The notes under the pieces: generated by a model | Seen by the model: only the letters and a program-made list of their open reading frames with translations | What the model was told of the DNA's origin: nothing | The model's database searches: none | In this document: piece after piece, positions 1 to 5,828 of the stretch | How the letters are laid out: each line of letters begins with the position of its first letter | How positions within the stretch are numbered: the first letter of the stretch is position 1 | Program-made: the position numbers and the translations under genes | Origin: Chloroflexota bacterium | GTDB lineage: Bacteria; Chloroflexota; Dehalococcoidia; Dehalococcoidales; UBA2162 | Reading direction: 5' to 3' | Assembly: GCA_016202525.1 (NCBI GenBank) | Contig: JACQOM010000235.1 | Coordinates: 1 to 7,021 of the forward strand | Length of the DNA: 7,021 bases

Positions 1-1518
1 ATTGCCCGTGCCACCACTGGTGACTACCGTCTGTGTGCCGACCACGCTCGGCCCACTGACCGTGTAGGTAAAGGTGCCATCGCCACCGGTGGTGTTTTTG
101 ATGATCGTTAGACTGCCTACCCCTGTATCAGTGTATGTAATAGTAACGGTGTCACCCGCGGTTAGATTGCTTACTGTGGCCGTGTTGCCGCTGGTGCTGA
201 AAGTCGATGTTCCGAGGGCGCTGGTTACTACCAGGCCAGTTTGTGTCCAGCCGGCCGGTACCGTTTCCGTAACGGAACGGCTGCCCCCGACTGAACCGGC
301 GACCAGGCCAGCGAACGTCTGGTTGCCACTATTGCCTGATGTCGTAATATTGAAGGAGCTCGGCATACCGTTGCCCGTGGCGCTGTAGTTAAAGGTGTTA
401 TCGCCGCCAACGGTGTTTTTCACAACCACAATGGTAGCTGGCTGGACTACTGCTTCAGCCGACAAAGAGCGGTCTGTGTTGCCCAGGTTGGTACCACCGG
501 TCCAGGAAACGAGACGAGTATGGTAAGGGGAACCACTTATCCCGCCCGCGGAATTGCCCGCTCCCCATACGGTAGCTTGACCTATATGGCCGCCCCAGGA
601 CAATACTGCCGTAGGGTTGTCCAACCAGAATGTGACGGATATTTGGGTTTCGGATTGCGCAGCAGTCAGGTCTCCCTGTGATACATATGCCATGCCGGTT
701 ATGTGACCACCGAAGAGGGTCATTTCTCGCTCGGCGGCGGGAAGGCTATTAAATGCGGCGGTTGGCTGACCGGGTACCGGAGAGCCAGTCGAACTGGGAG
801 CCGGTATGGCGAATGTCGTTGTGTTTGAAGATATGCCAGTCACCCCTGCTGTTGGGGTGATGGTCTCCGCAGCATGCCCGAAACCGGCGTGTGGCTCCAA
901 ACGATTGTAATGAGTAATAAAGTCTATCGCGTTTTTACTGCTATTCTTTATGTCGAATCCAATCGTCAGAGTAATCGGATTACTGCTACCGGTAGGTAAA
1001 TCAGTAAAAACGACGCGATATGGAATGGAGAACCCCTCCATGTAGTGCGAGTTTGATGCGCCGGCATTTCCGTTTACCCAATCGATGGGGGAAGTAGGCG
1101 AAGTCGCACTGCCATTCCTGGCCTGGTCGAGGTTGGCTTTCGCAGGTGGGTCAACAACCCGTTCGGTCGCTACAAGACCGGAGGTTAAGCCGGTAGCCTT
1201 AATGTTATAGGTGCCTGGCTTGGAGTCTGAGGCGAACGTGTATGAGTCTGTAAACCCACCGGAACCGTCAGCCGTAACGATGTGATTTTGTAATAAAACA
1301 TTGTTCGGGTTTTTCAGCTCTCCCTGGTAGACCTCCACTCTTACGCTCTCGCTGGCACCAAAGTTAGAGCCAGTGATGGTCATGGTTTCACCAGGGTGAT
1401 ACTTGTCTTGATTGGTGGTGATATCGGCACTCGCAGCCAGAGCTGGCGTGACTGCCGGTAACACCAGACTAAGTGCCAGCACCGCTGCTGTTAACACGTA
1501 AAATATCTTTTTCTTCAT
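1..1518 (-). CDS. Exported surface protein with Ig-like and tandem prealbumin-like repeat domains (partial, C-terminus beyond window)
   Basis: The frame is open for 506 codons from ATG at 1518 to the window edge, with no stop. An AAAGGAGA ribosome site lies 8 bases upstream. Residues 1-28 form a Sec signal peptide (MKKK, hydrophobic core, cut after ALA). Residues about 32-122 look like an Ig-like domain (DKYHPGETMTITGSNFG). Residues about 147-350 form a Gly/Ser/Thr-rich domain I cannot name, with GFDIKNSSKNAIDFITHYNR and several GGHI motifs. From residue 360 there is a prealbumin-like repeat (VVVKNTVGGDNTF, then SVTETVPAGWTQTG). A second copy starts 107 residues later (IIKNTTGGDGTF at 472) and is cut by the edge. 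Such repeats are typical of secreted or cell-surface adhesin-like proteins. The role is inferred; no enzyme motif is visible. It is divergent from a winged-helix regulator that may control it. Any C-terminal anchor or sorting signal is out of view. Confidence 0.85.
   Translation of the reverse strand, partial: MKKKIFYVLTAAVLALSLVLPAVTPALAASADITTNQDKYHPGETMTITGSNFGASESVRVEVYQGELKNPNNVLLQNHIVTADGSGGFTDSYTFASDSKPGTYNIKATGLTSGLVATERVVDPPAKANLDQARNGSATSPTSPIDWVNGNAGASNSHYMEGFSIPYRVVFTDLPTGSSNPITLTIGFDIKNSSKNAIDFITHYNRLEPHAGFGHAAETITPTAGVTGISSNTTTFAIPAPSSTGSPVPGQPTAAFNSLPAAEREMTLFGGHITGMAYVSQGDLTAAQSETQISVTFWLDNPTAVLSWGGHIGQATVWGAGNSAGGISGSPYHTRLVSWTGGTNLGNTDRSLSAEAVVQPATIVVVKNTVGGDNTFNYSATGNGMPSSFNITTSGNSGNQTFAGLVAGSVGGSRSVTETVPAGWTQTGLVVTSALGTSTFSTSGNTATVSNLTAGDTVTITYTDTGVGSLTIIKNTTGGDGTFTYTVSGPSVVGTQTVVTSGGTGN
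34..438 (-). repeat. Tandem prealbumin-like protein repeats, 107-residue period
   Basis: Within the exported protein, the block starting at residue 360 (VVVKNTVGGDNTFNYSATG) recurs from residue 467 (LTIIKNTTGGDGTFTYTVSG) at a spacing of 107 residues. The DNA is diverged but still alignable. The first repeat is complete, including the VTETVPAGW strand and a closing DTVTITYTDTG. The second continues past the left edge, so the true repeat number is unknown. Confidence 0.75.
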
Positions 1519-1596
1519 TTATCTTTCTCCTTTACTCGGTTCCACCCTACCACCCCTCAAGTTAGTGGGCATAGTGGTTTGGCTTATATTTATCAT
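1519..1596 (-). CDS. Possible 25-codon leader ORF abutting the surface-protein start
   Basis: ATG at 1596 opens a 25-codon frame (begins MINISQTTMPTNL). Its TAA (1521-1519) directly precedes the ATG of the exported protein, in the same frame. A perfect anti-Shine-Dalgarno match, AGGAGGTG, sits at 1618-1611 on the minus strand. However, it is 14 bases from the ATG, which is longer than usual. The peptide resembles nothing I recognise and is rich in Arg, Gly and Thr. It could be a translated leader that couples to the downstream gene, or the strong AGGAGGTG may be a chance or standby ribosome site. Expression is unproven. Confidence 0.25.
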   Translation of the reverse strand: MINISQTTMPTNLRGGRVEPSKGER

Positions 1597-1686
1597 TATC
1601 CGAACTCTTCCACCTCCTCTAAATCAGACTTCATTTCTTTGACTCGACTTTCCGGCCCTATTATTTCTACTTGTGAATAGAATTAA

Positions 1687-1704
1687 CATGACACGCTTGT
1701 CATG
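1687..1704. promoter_or_regulatory. Inverted repeat CATGACA-4-TGTCATG
   Basis: Two perfect 7-base arms flank a CGCT loop. It lies 7-24 bases downstream of the start predicted for the surface-protein transcript (about 1711). Its ATGACA half-site also begins the 16-base operator core found twice nearby. It could be another operator or a small hairpin at the 5' end of the mRNA. Confidence 0.5.
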
Positions 1705-1717
1705 TGGCGTAAACTTT

Positions 1718-1747
1718 ATTTTATGACACTAAAGTATCAAATGTCAA
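1718..1747 (-). promoter_or_regulatory. Promoter for the exported surface protein
   Basis: On the minus strand there is a perfect -35 TTGACA (1747-1742), an 18-base spacer, and -10 TAAAAT (1723-1718, 5 of 6 consensus). Transcription would start near 1711, leaving a leader of about 190 bases before the ATG at 1518. The spacer is filled by the near-palindrome TGACACTAAAGTATCA, so a bound protein would occlude RNA polymerase. Confidence 0.65.
1724..1739. promoter_or_regulatory. Candidate operator, copy 1 (inside surface-protein promoter)
   Basis: TGACACTAAAGTATCA is a near-palindrome: arms TGACACT and AGTATCA match at six of seven positions around a central AA. It is the core of a 22-base sequence found perfectly twice (1720-1741 and 1856-1877). 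Its position between -35 and -10 suggests repression. The neighbouring winged-helix protein is the natural candidate binder; this is inference. Confidence 0.55.
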
Positions 1748-1780
1748 TAGTCAAATTTATTACAAATCTATAACATCTAC

Positions 1781-1809
1781 TCGACTTTTCGGCTGTGTTC
1801 TTGTATACT
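1781..1809 (+). promoter_or_regulatory. Promoter for the winged-helix regulator
   Basis: A -35-like TCGACT (1781-1786, 4 of 6) is followed by a 17-base spacer and -10 TATACT (1804-1809, 5 of 6). The predicted start is near 1816. This leaves a leader of about 115 bases that contains operator copy 2. Confidence 0.5.
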
Positions 1810-1859
1810 AGAGAGTGACCCAACATATTTTGTCATGAGAACGTAAACACTTCACTTTA

Positions 1860-1875
1860 TGACACTAAAGTATCA
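1860..1875. promoter_or_regulatory. Candidate operator, copy 2 (leader of the regulator gene)
   Basis: This is the identical 16-base core TGACACTAAAGTATCA inside the second 22-base repeat. It lies about 45 bases downstream of the predicted start of the regulator transcript and 55 bases before its ATG. That position would allow autoregulation by roadblock. The -35 box that overlies copy 1 on the minus strand is not conserved here, so only the binding site appears to have been kept. Confidence 0.5.
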
Positions 1876-1930
1876 AAGACGGGTCTGTCTAAGCGAAGGA
1901 GCTATGTCGGTGGTCAATGGGGAGGGGAAA

Positions 1931-2224
1931 ATGGATGATTGGACTTTTATTACCAATCATGGGGCGGTGCTGGTGACCATCACCAAGCACGGGAAAGTTA
2001 GAGCGGCTGATATTGCTCTCGAACTGGGGCTATCCGAGCGCACCGTCCGCCGGATTATTAGCAACCTTACGGCGGAAGGGTACATCAATAAGAAGCGGGA
2101 AGGCAAAGTTAATCAATATCAGTTAAATACAGAACTTCCATTGCGGCGTCCCGGAATGCAAGATGTGAAGATTCGGGACTTGATAGAAACTATCTCGTCA
2201 GCGACAGGAAAACGCCGGTTTTAG
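1931..2224 (+). CDS. Small winged-helix transcriptional regulator (MarR/ArsR-like fold)
   Basis: A 97-residue single-domain DNA-binding protein. WTFITNHGAVLVTI starts the first helix. Residues 23-46 form the helix-turn-helix (RAADIALELGLSERTVRRII). Residues 50-66 form the wing (GYINKKREGKVNQYQLN), and a short tail follows (LPLRRP, RDLI). The family is common in bacteria as short winged-helix proteins opening with WTFLTNH. I chose ATG 1931 because GGAGGGG at 1921-1927 is well spaced, and homologs begin just before the WTF motif. An in-frame ATG at 1859 would give 121 residues, but it lies inside the 22-base repeat and has no ribosome site; the ATG at 1904 has its GAAGGAG too close. No effector domain is present, so any signal is unknown. 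It is divergent from the surface-protein gene and is the likely regulator of both. Confidence 0.8.
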   Translation: MDDWTFITNHGAVLVTITKHGKVRAADIALELGLSERTVRRIISNLTAEGYINKKREGKVNQYQLNTELPLRRPGMQDVKIRDLIETISSATGKRRF

Positions 2225-2290
2225 CCTTGTGAGATTATTGAACATTCAGAGAGAACTGGAGCAGGGGATAGAAGACTTGGTCGGTACTAA

Positions 2291-2509
2291 TCACCCCCTC
2301 CCCAAAAGGCGTTTCCACCAGGGCACTCTATCGCCGAACCCCTCCACCACGAAGGAATGCTCACACTTGCCACAGCGCCAGACACGGGACTTCTTGTTGT
2401 AATAGGTGTTGGCACTGCCGCAGCGGGGACAGGTCGTCCTTATTTTTCGGGCGGTTTCCTTGTCCATCCGCTTCCAGTATTCGTCATTCCAGCCGGGGCG
2501 AACAGGCAT
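2291..2509 (-). CDS. Small zinc-ribbon protein of unknown function
   Basis: A 72-residue protein with two CxxC pairs (C27/C30 in TCPRCGS, C46/C49 in WRCGKCEHSF). These are separated by 15 residues, the usual layout of a zinc ribbon that binds one zinc ion. The N-terminus is charged and aromatic (GWNDEYWKRMDKETARK), and the C-terminus is basic with Trp pairs (PWWKRLLGRG). ATG 2509 is preceded by GGGAGGG five bases upstream. It follows uvrC by 18 bases and probably shares its mRNA. The ribbon could bind nucleic acid or protein; no family-specific motif tells which. I do not recognise a named gene. A link to DNA repair rests on position alone. Confidence 0.75.
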   Translation of the reverse strand: MPVRPGWNDEYWKRMDKETARKIRTTCPRCGSANTYYNKKSRVWRCGKCEHSFVVEGFGDRVPWWKRLLGRG

Positions 2510-2527
2510 TATAACCCTCCCTGAAAA

Positions 2528-4354
2528 TCATAAATACCCTTTAATTTTTTCTGCCAGGCTGCCAGTCATACCTTTGGCCGAGGCTATCTCGGCTACGGAT
2601 GCCTCCCTGATTGCCTGTACCGAGCCGAACTGCCTGAGCAGAGCGCGCTTACGCCTGGGACCGATACCGGGGATAGTATCCAGCGCTGAGGCAAAAGTCC
2701 CTTTCTTATGCAATCGCTGGTGATAGCCCAGGGCAAAGCGATGTGCCTCATCCCGGAGACGCTGCAGCAATTGTAAGCCCGGGGAACTGCGGGGCAAAAC
2801 GACAGGCTCTTTCTGCTGCGGTAGAAAAATCTCCTCATTTTCCTTAGCTAAGCCTATGGCCGGTAGCATTTCAGCACCCATTTCCCGCATCACATCCAGG
2901 GCGGCATTGAGCTGTCCCTTGCCACCATCGATGAGGACAAGGTCGGGAAGCAGCGACCAGGTCGTCGGGCCGGAGACATTATCAGTCTTGACACGTCTGA
3001 AGCGCCGACCGAGCACCTCTTGAAGCATGGCGTAATCGTTAGCACCCGGCACCGTTTTAATGCGAAAGCGCCGATAATGAGACGGTTTTGGCTTGCCGTT
3101 TTCGAAGACCACCATGCTACCTACCGCCGCCGTGCCCTGGATATTGGAAATATCATAGGCTTCCATACGGACAGGCAACCGGGGCAGTCGCAGCTCTTTC
3201 TGTATCTCAGCCAAAGCGGCCTCTAGCGCCCGGGGAGTCGCCAGTTTAATCTTGAGCTGTTCGAGTCCCTGCCTGGCATTTTCAGCGACAATCTTGACCA
3301 ACTGCTTTTTACTACCCCGGCTCGGCACCTGAATATCGACCTTCGACCCCCGCCGGCTTTGCAGCCAGTCTTTGAGCACGCTCATATCTTCCACCGGATA
3401 CTGCAGCAATAAAAGCAGCGGCACATAAGGGCTGGAGCTATAAAATTGCTTAACGAAGTTATTCATAATTTGCTGTGGCTCTTCATGCTGTGTACCCTGC
3501 AGGACAAAACTCTCCCGTCCAATCAGTTTACCGCCGCGGACAAAGAAAACCTGGACACAGGCCTGGTCTTTATCCTGGGCAAAGGCAATAACATCCTGCT
3601 CACCTTTAACCGTGGCGGCGATTTTCTGTCCTTCGATAACCCGGCTGATAGCCTGGAGCTGGTCTCGCAGCGCCGCCGCTTTCTCAAAATCCAGGGACTC
3701 AGCCGCTTTTCCCATTCTGTCCTCAAGCTCATGGACGACTAATTCCTGTTTCCCCTCTAGGAAAAGGACGACCTGCTTTATCACTTCGGCATAGCCGGCC
3801 TGGTCCACGGCACCGATACAGGGCGCGACACAAAGGTTCATATGATATTCCAGGCAGGCGCGGGGGTCGGCGCCGGTAATAGGTTTGGTGCAGGAGCGGA
3901 ACGGGAAGATGCCCTTGAGAACCTTGAGTGTCTGGCGCACCGACCGGGCGCTGGCGAAGGGGCCGAAGTAACGCCCGCCGTCCTCTTCCACACGGCGCGT
4001 AAAATAGAGCCGGGGCCAGTCTTCATTAAGGGATATTTTTAGATAAGGAAAAGTCTTATCGTCTTTGAGGCGGACGTTGTAGCGTGGGTGATGCCGCTTG
4101 ATTAAGTTCAGCTCAAGGATGAGAGCTTCCTGCTCCGACGATGTGACAAAAAACTCGAGGTCATGGACTCTGGCTACCAGCCGTTGGATTTTCGGGGTGA
4201 GTTCCTGTCTCGACTGGAAATATGACCGGACCCGATTGCGTAGACTGGATGCCTTACCGACATACAGGATAGTCCCTTCGGCATCTTTCATCAGGTAGAC
4301 CCCCGGGCTGGTCGGTAGTTGTTTTAGTTGTTCAGCGATAAGACTGCTGGTCAA
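2528..4354 (-). CDS. uvrC: UvrABC system protein C, excinuclease subunit
   Basis: UvrC makes both incisions around a bulky DNA lesion after UvrA/UvrB loading in nucleotide excision repair. The full length of 608 residues is normal. The N-terminal GIY-YIG nuclease (about 14-92) has GVY 18-20, YVG 31-33, R39 and E76 for the 3' cut. Cysteines 155, 167, 175 and 179 match the UvrC iron-sulfur cluster set. A UVR motif lies at about 204-239 (DFEKAAALRDQL), for UvrB contact. The RNase H-like nuclease for the 5' cut has D401 (AYDISN), D440, D476 (LIDGGKGQ) and H538. Tandem helix-hairpin-helix motifs occupy about 556-608 (IPGIGPRRKRALL). The start is TTG at 4354, chosen because it gives the family's usual lead-in to SPGVYLM and follows GGGGTGA. 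An own promoter is likely in the 113-base gap after rho. Confidence 0.97.
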   Translation of the reverse strand: MTSSLIAEQLKQLPTSPGVYLMKDAEGTILYVGKASSLRNRVRSYFQSRQELTPKIQRLVARVHDLEFFVTSSEQEALILELNLIKRHHPRYNVRLKDDKTFPYLKISLNEDWPRLYFTRRVEEDGGRYFGPFASARSVRQTLKVLKGIFPFRSCTKPITGADPRACLEYHMNLCVAPCIGAVDQAGYAEVIKQVVLFLEGKQELVVHELEDRMGKAAESLDFEKAAALRDQLQAISRVIEGQKIAATVKGEQDVIAFAQDKDQACVQVFFVRGGKLIGRESFVLQGTQHEEPQQIMNNFVKQFYSSSPYVPLLLLLQYPVEDMSVLKDWLQSRRGSKVDIQVPSRGSKKQLVKIVAENARQGLEQLKIKLATPRALEAALAEIQKELRLPRLPVRMEAYDISNIQGTAAVGSMVVFENGKPKPSHYRRFRIKTVPGANDYAMLQEVLGRRFRRVKTDNVSGPTTWSLLPDLVLIDGGKGQLNAALDVMREMGAEMLPAIGLAKENEEIFLPQQKEPVVLPRSSPGLQLLQRLRDEAHRFALGYHQRLHKKGTFASALDTIPGIGPRRKRALLRQFGSVQAIREASVAEIASAKGMTGSLAEKIKGYL

Positions 4355-4364
4355 TCCACTATCA

Positions 4365-4422
4365 CCCCATTTTGTTTATAAACGCCCTCTAGGTAAATTA
4401 TATCCTCTTTAGGGTAATGGGG
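4365..4422. repeat. Inverted repeat spanning the rho-uvrC gap
   Basis: Plus-strand CCCCATT (4365-4371) pairs with AATGGGG (4416-4422). Shorter nested pairs CCCT/AGGG and AGG/CCT lie inside. The uvrC-proximal arm overlaps the GGGG of the uvrC ribosome site. There is no T-tract after it on either side, so it does not look like a standard terminator. Confidence 0.4.
4397..4402 (-). promoter_or_regulatory. Candidate -10 box for uvrC
   Basis: A perfect TATAAT on the minus strand lies 43 bases before the TTG start, in the gap between rho and uvrC. Around 17 bases upstream only a weak TTTTCC-like -35 is seen, so the promoter is tentative. Start of transcription would be near 4390. Confidence 0.4.
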
Positions 4423-4467
4423 AAAATAGTCTGCAGTAATTGAGCAAGAGCCTAATGTTTTTGCCAG

Positions 4468-5730
4468 CTAAATTTCCCGGTTCAGGTTAGCTAGAAATTC
4501 GACGTTGGTCTTCGACTTGCGCAAGCGCTCCAGGACCCGTTCGGTGGCTTCAGCATAGTTAGGTGAATCAGAGGAAATCATCGACACCATGCGGCGCAGT
4601 AACCAGACCTGCTTGATGGTGTCTTCTCCGAGCAATAGCTCTTCCCGCCGTGTGCCGCTGCGCGGAATATCAATTGCCGGGAAGGTTCGACGTTCTGCCA
4701 GGCGGCGGTCGAGATGGACTTCCATGTTACCCGTGCCTTTGAACTCCTCGTAGATGAGGTCATCCATACGGCTGCCGGTATCAACCAGACAGGTAGCGAT
4801 GATGGTCAGACTGCCGCCTTCTTCCGTATTGCGCGCCGCGCCGAAGAAATGTTTGGCGGGGTAGAGGGCCGCCGGGTCGATACCACCGGACAGGGTACGT
4901 CCGCTGGAGGGCATTGCCAGGTTATATGACCTGGTGAGACGGGTGATACCGTCAAGAAGAATGAACACATCCTTACCGCTTTCCACCATACGCTTGGCCC
5001 TCTCCAGCGCCAACTCGGCAACACGGGTGTGGTTCTCCACCGGCTCGTCGAAGGTGGCGCTGATGACCTCGCCCCTGACCGACCGTTTCATGTCGGTAAC
5101 CTCTTCCGGTCGTTCGCCGACAAGGCACACCATCAGGTGAAGGTCATCGTAGTTAGTGCTGGCACAGTTAGCGATAGATTTGAGCAACATCGTTTTACCG
5201 GCTTTCGGCGGCGATACGATTAAGCCACGCTGTCCCCGGCCAATAGGAGCAATAAGATTAATCAACCGGGCAGCCAGGTCATTGGACGGGGTTTCCAGGT
5301 TAATCAGCTTATCGGGGAAGGTGGGGGTAAGCCCACCGAAGTGGGGCCGGTTCTTGGCTAACTCAGGGTTGAGGTCGTTAATCGCCTCGACACGGAGCAG
5401 GCTGAAGTATTTCTCTCCAGCCCGTGCCGGCCTGCCCTGCCCGCCGACCATATCACCATTACGCAGGCCGAAACGCCGTATCTGGGACTGGGAGACATAG
5501 ATATCGGTCGAGCTGGGCAGCAGAGTGCCGTTCCTCAGGAAACCATAGCCATCAGTCATGATTTCCAGAATTCCGCTACAGAAGGCATTGCCTTCCTGCT
5601 CGGCATTTGCCTGAAGCAGGCGCATCATGATGTCCTGCTTGCTGAGGTCGGCACCATTAGCAATACCCAACTCCTTACCCATTTCCAGCAACTCTTCTTT
5701 TGTCTTACTCTCCAGTTGATTCATGTCCAT
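4468..5730 (-). CDS. rho: Transcription termination factor Rho
   Basis: Rho is a hexameric RNA-dependent ATPase that ends transcription of untranslated RNA. At 420 residues it is normal for the family. The N-terminal helical Rho_N segment is at 1-45. The RNA-binding cold-shock-like domain is at about 50-115 ([25 protein letters not shown]). The ATPase has Walker A PPKAGKT (174-180), Walker B VFILLD (255-260), the Q-loop GRTLSGGID, the R-loop KGTGN (331-335) and arginine finger R361. Compared with E. coli Rho, two bicyclomycin-contact positions differ: D210 is G205 and S266 is G261. ATG 5730 follows AGGGAG by 9 bases. An in-frame ATG two codons later is less well placed. It lies 98 bases downstream of the transaldolase gene with a likely own promoter. 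Confidence 0.97.
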   Translation of the reverse strand: MDMNQLESKTKEELLEMGKELGIANGADLSKQDIMMRLLQANAEQEGNAFCSGILEIMTDGYGFLRNGTLLPSSTDIYVSQSQIRRFGLRNGDMVGGQGRPARAGEKYFSLLRVEAINDLNPELAKNRPHFGGLTPTFPDKLINLETPSNDLAARLINLIAPIGRGQRGLIVSPPKAGKTMLLKSIANCASTNYDDLHLMVCLVGERPEEVTDMKRSVRGEVISATFDEPVENHTRVAELALERAKRMVESGKDVFILLDGITRLTRSYNLAMPSSGRTLSGGIDPAALYPAKHFFGAARNTEEGGSLTIIATCLVDTGSRMDDLIYEEFKGTGNMEVHLDRRLAERRTFPAIDIPRSGTRREELLLGEDTIKQVWLLRRMVSMISSDSPNYAEATERVLERLRKSKTNVEFLANLNREI

Positions 5731-5755
5731 ATTTAATCGCTCCCTAGTTTTTACT

Positions 5756-5761
5756 ATTATA
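5756..5761 (-). promoter_or_regulatory. Candidate -10 box for rho
   Basis: A perfect TATAAT on the minus strand lies 25 bases before the rho ATG, in the 98-base gap after the transaldolase gene. No good -35 is present at 16-18 bases; CTGTTA at 15 bases matches only half. The resulting leader would be about 20 bases, just enough for the AGGGAG ribosome site at 5745-5740. Confidence 0.35.
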
Positions 5762-5828
5762 AATTTAGGAATAGTCTAACAGCCGGGATTTAAACTTTCT
5801 TCTACCGATGGCTTTCAGACGGCTAAAA

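Larger units (their letters stand above)
1642..1877. repeat. Imperfect duplication of a ~135-base regulatory module
   Basis: Five blocks recur in the same order and at nearly constant offset. ACTCGACTTTCCGGC (1642-1656) matches 1779-1793 with one mismatch, offset 137. AACAT is at 1685 and 1822 (offset 137). TTGTCATG is at 1697 and 1830 (offset 133). CGTAAAC is at 1708 and 1842 (offset 134). A perfect 22-base repeat is at 1720-1741 and 1856-1877 (offset 136). Sequence between blocks is diverged. This suggests either an old tandem duplication or a selected, repeated arrangement of protein-binding sites. Confidence 0.7.

Noticed and set aside
74..388. Plus-strand open frame of 104 codons rich in Val, Leu and Pro, membrane-like in look
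   Set aside because: It is the complement of the Thr/Val/Gly-rich repeats of the exported protein, which has a signal peptide, a ribosome site and an unbroken 506-codon frame. No ribosome site precedes it.
1665..1682. Imperfect palindrome TTCTACTTGTGAATAGAA
   Set aside because: Only five terminal bases per arm pair cleanly, and such matches are common in AT-rich DNA; there is no second copy.
1519..1711. Possible riboswitch in the ~190-base leader of the surface-protein mRNA
   Set aside because: No motif of a known riboswitch class is recognisable and no terminator-antiterminator pair is seen; a covariance-model search would decide.
2225..2290. Expected terminator between the convergent regulator and zinc-ribbon genes
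   Set aside because: No GC-rich hairpin followed by a T-tract was found on either strand in these 66 bases.
2229..2402. GTG-initiated plus-strand frame just after the regulator (begins VRLLNIQRELEQGIEDLVG)
   Set aside because: The first 20 residues look protein-like, but there is no convincing ribosome site and most of the frame is antisense to the zinc-ribbon gene. It could be a remnant of a former gene; there is too little to support it.
4098..5500. Many plus-strand frames of 60-114 codons across uvrC and rho
   Set aside because: All are opposite-strand shadows of well-conserved genes, with no ribosome sites and Arg/Ser-rich compositions typical of antisense frames.
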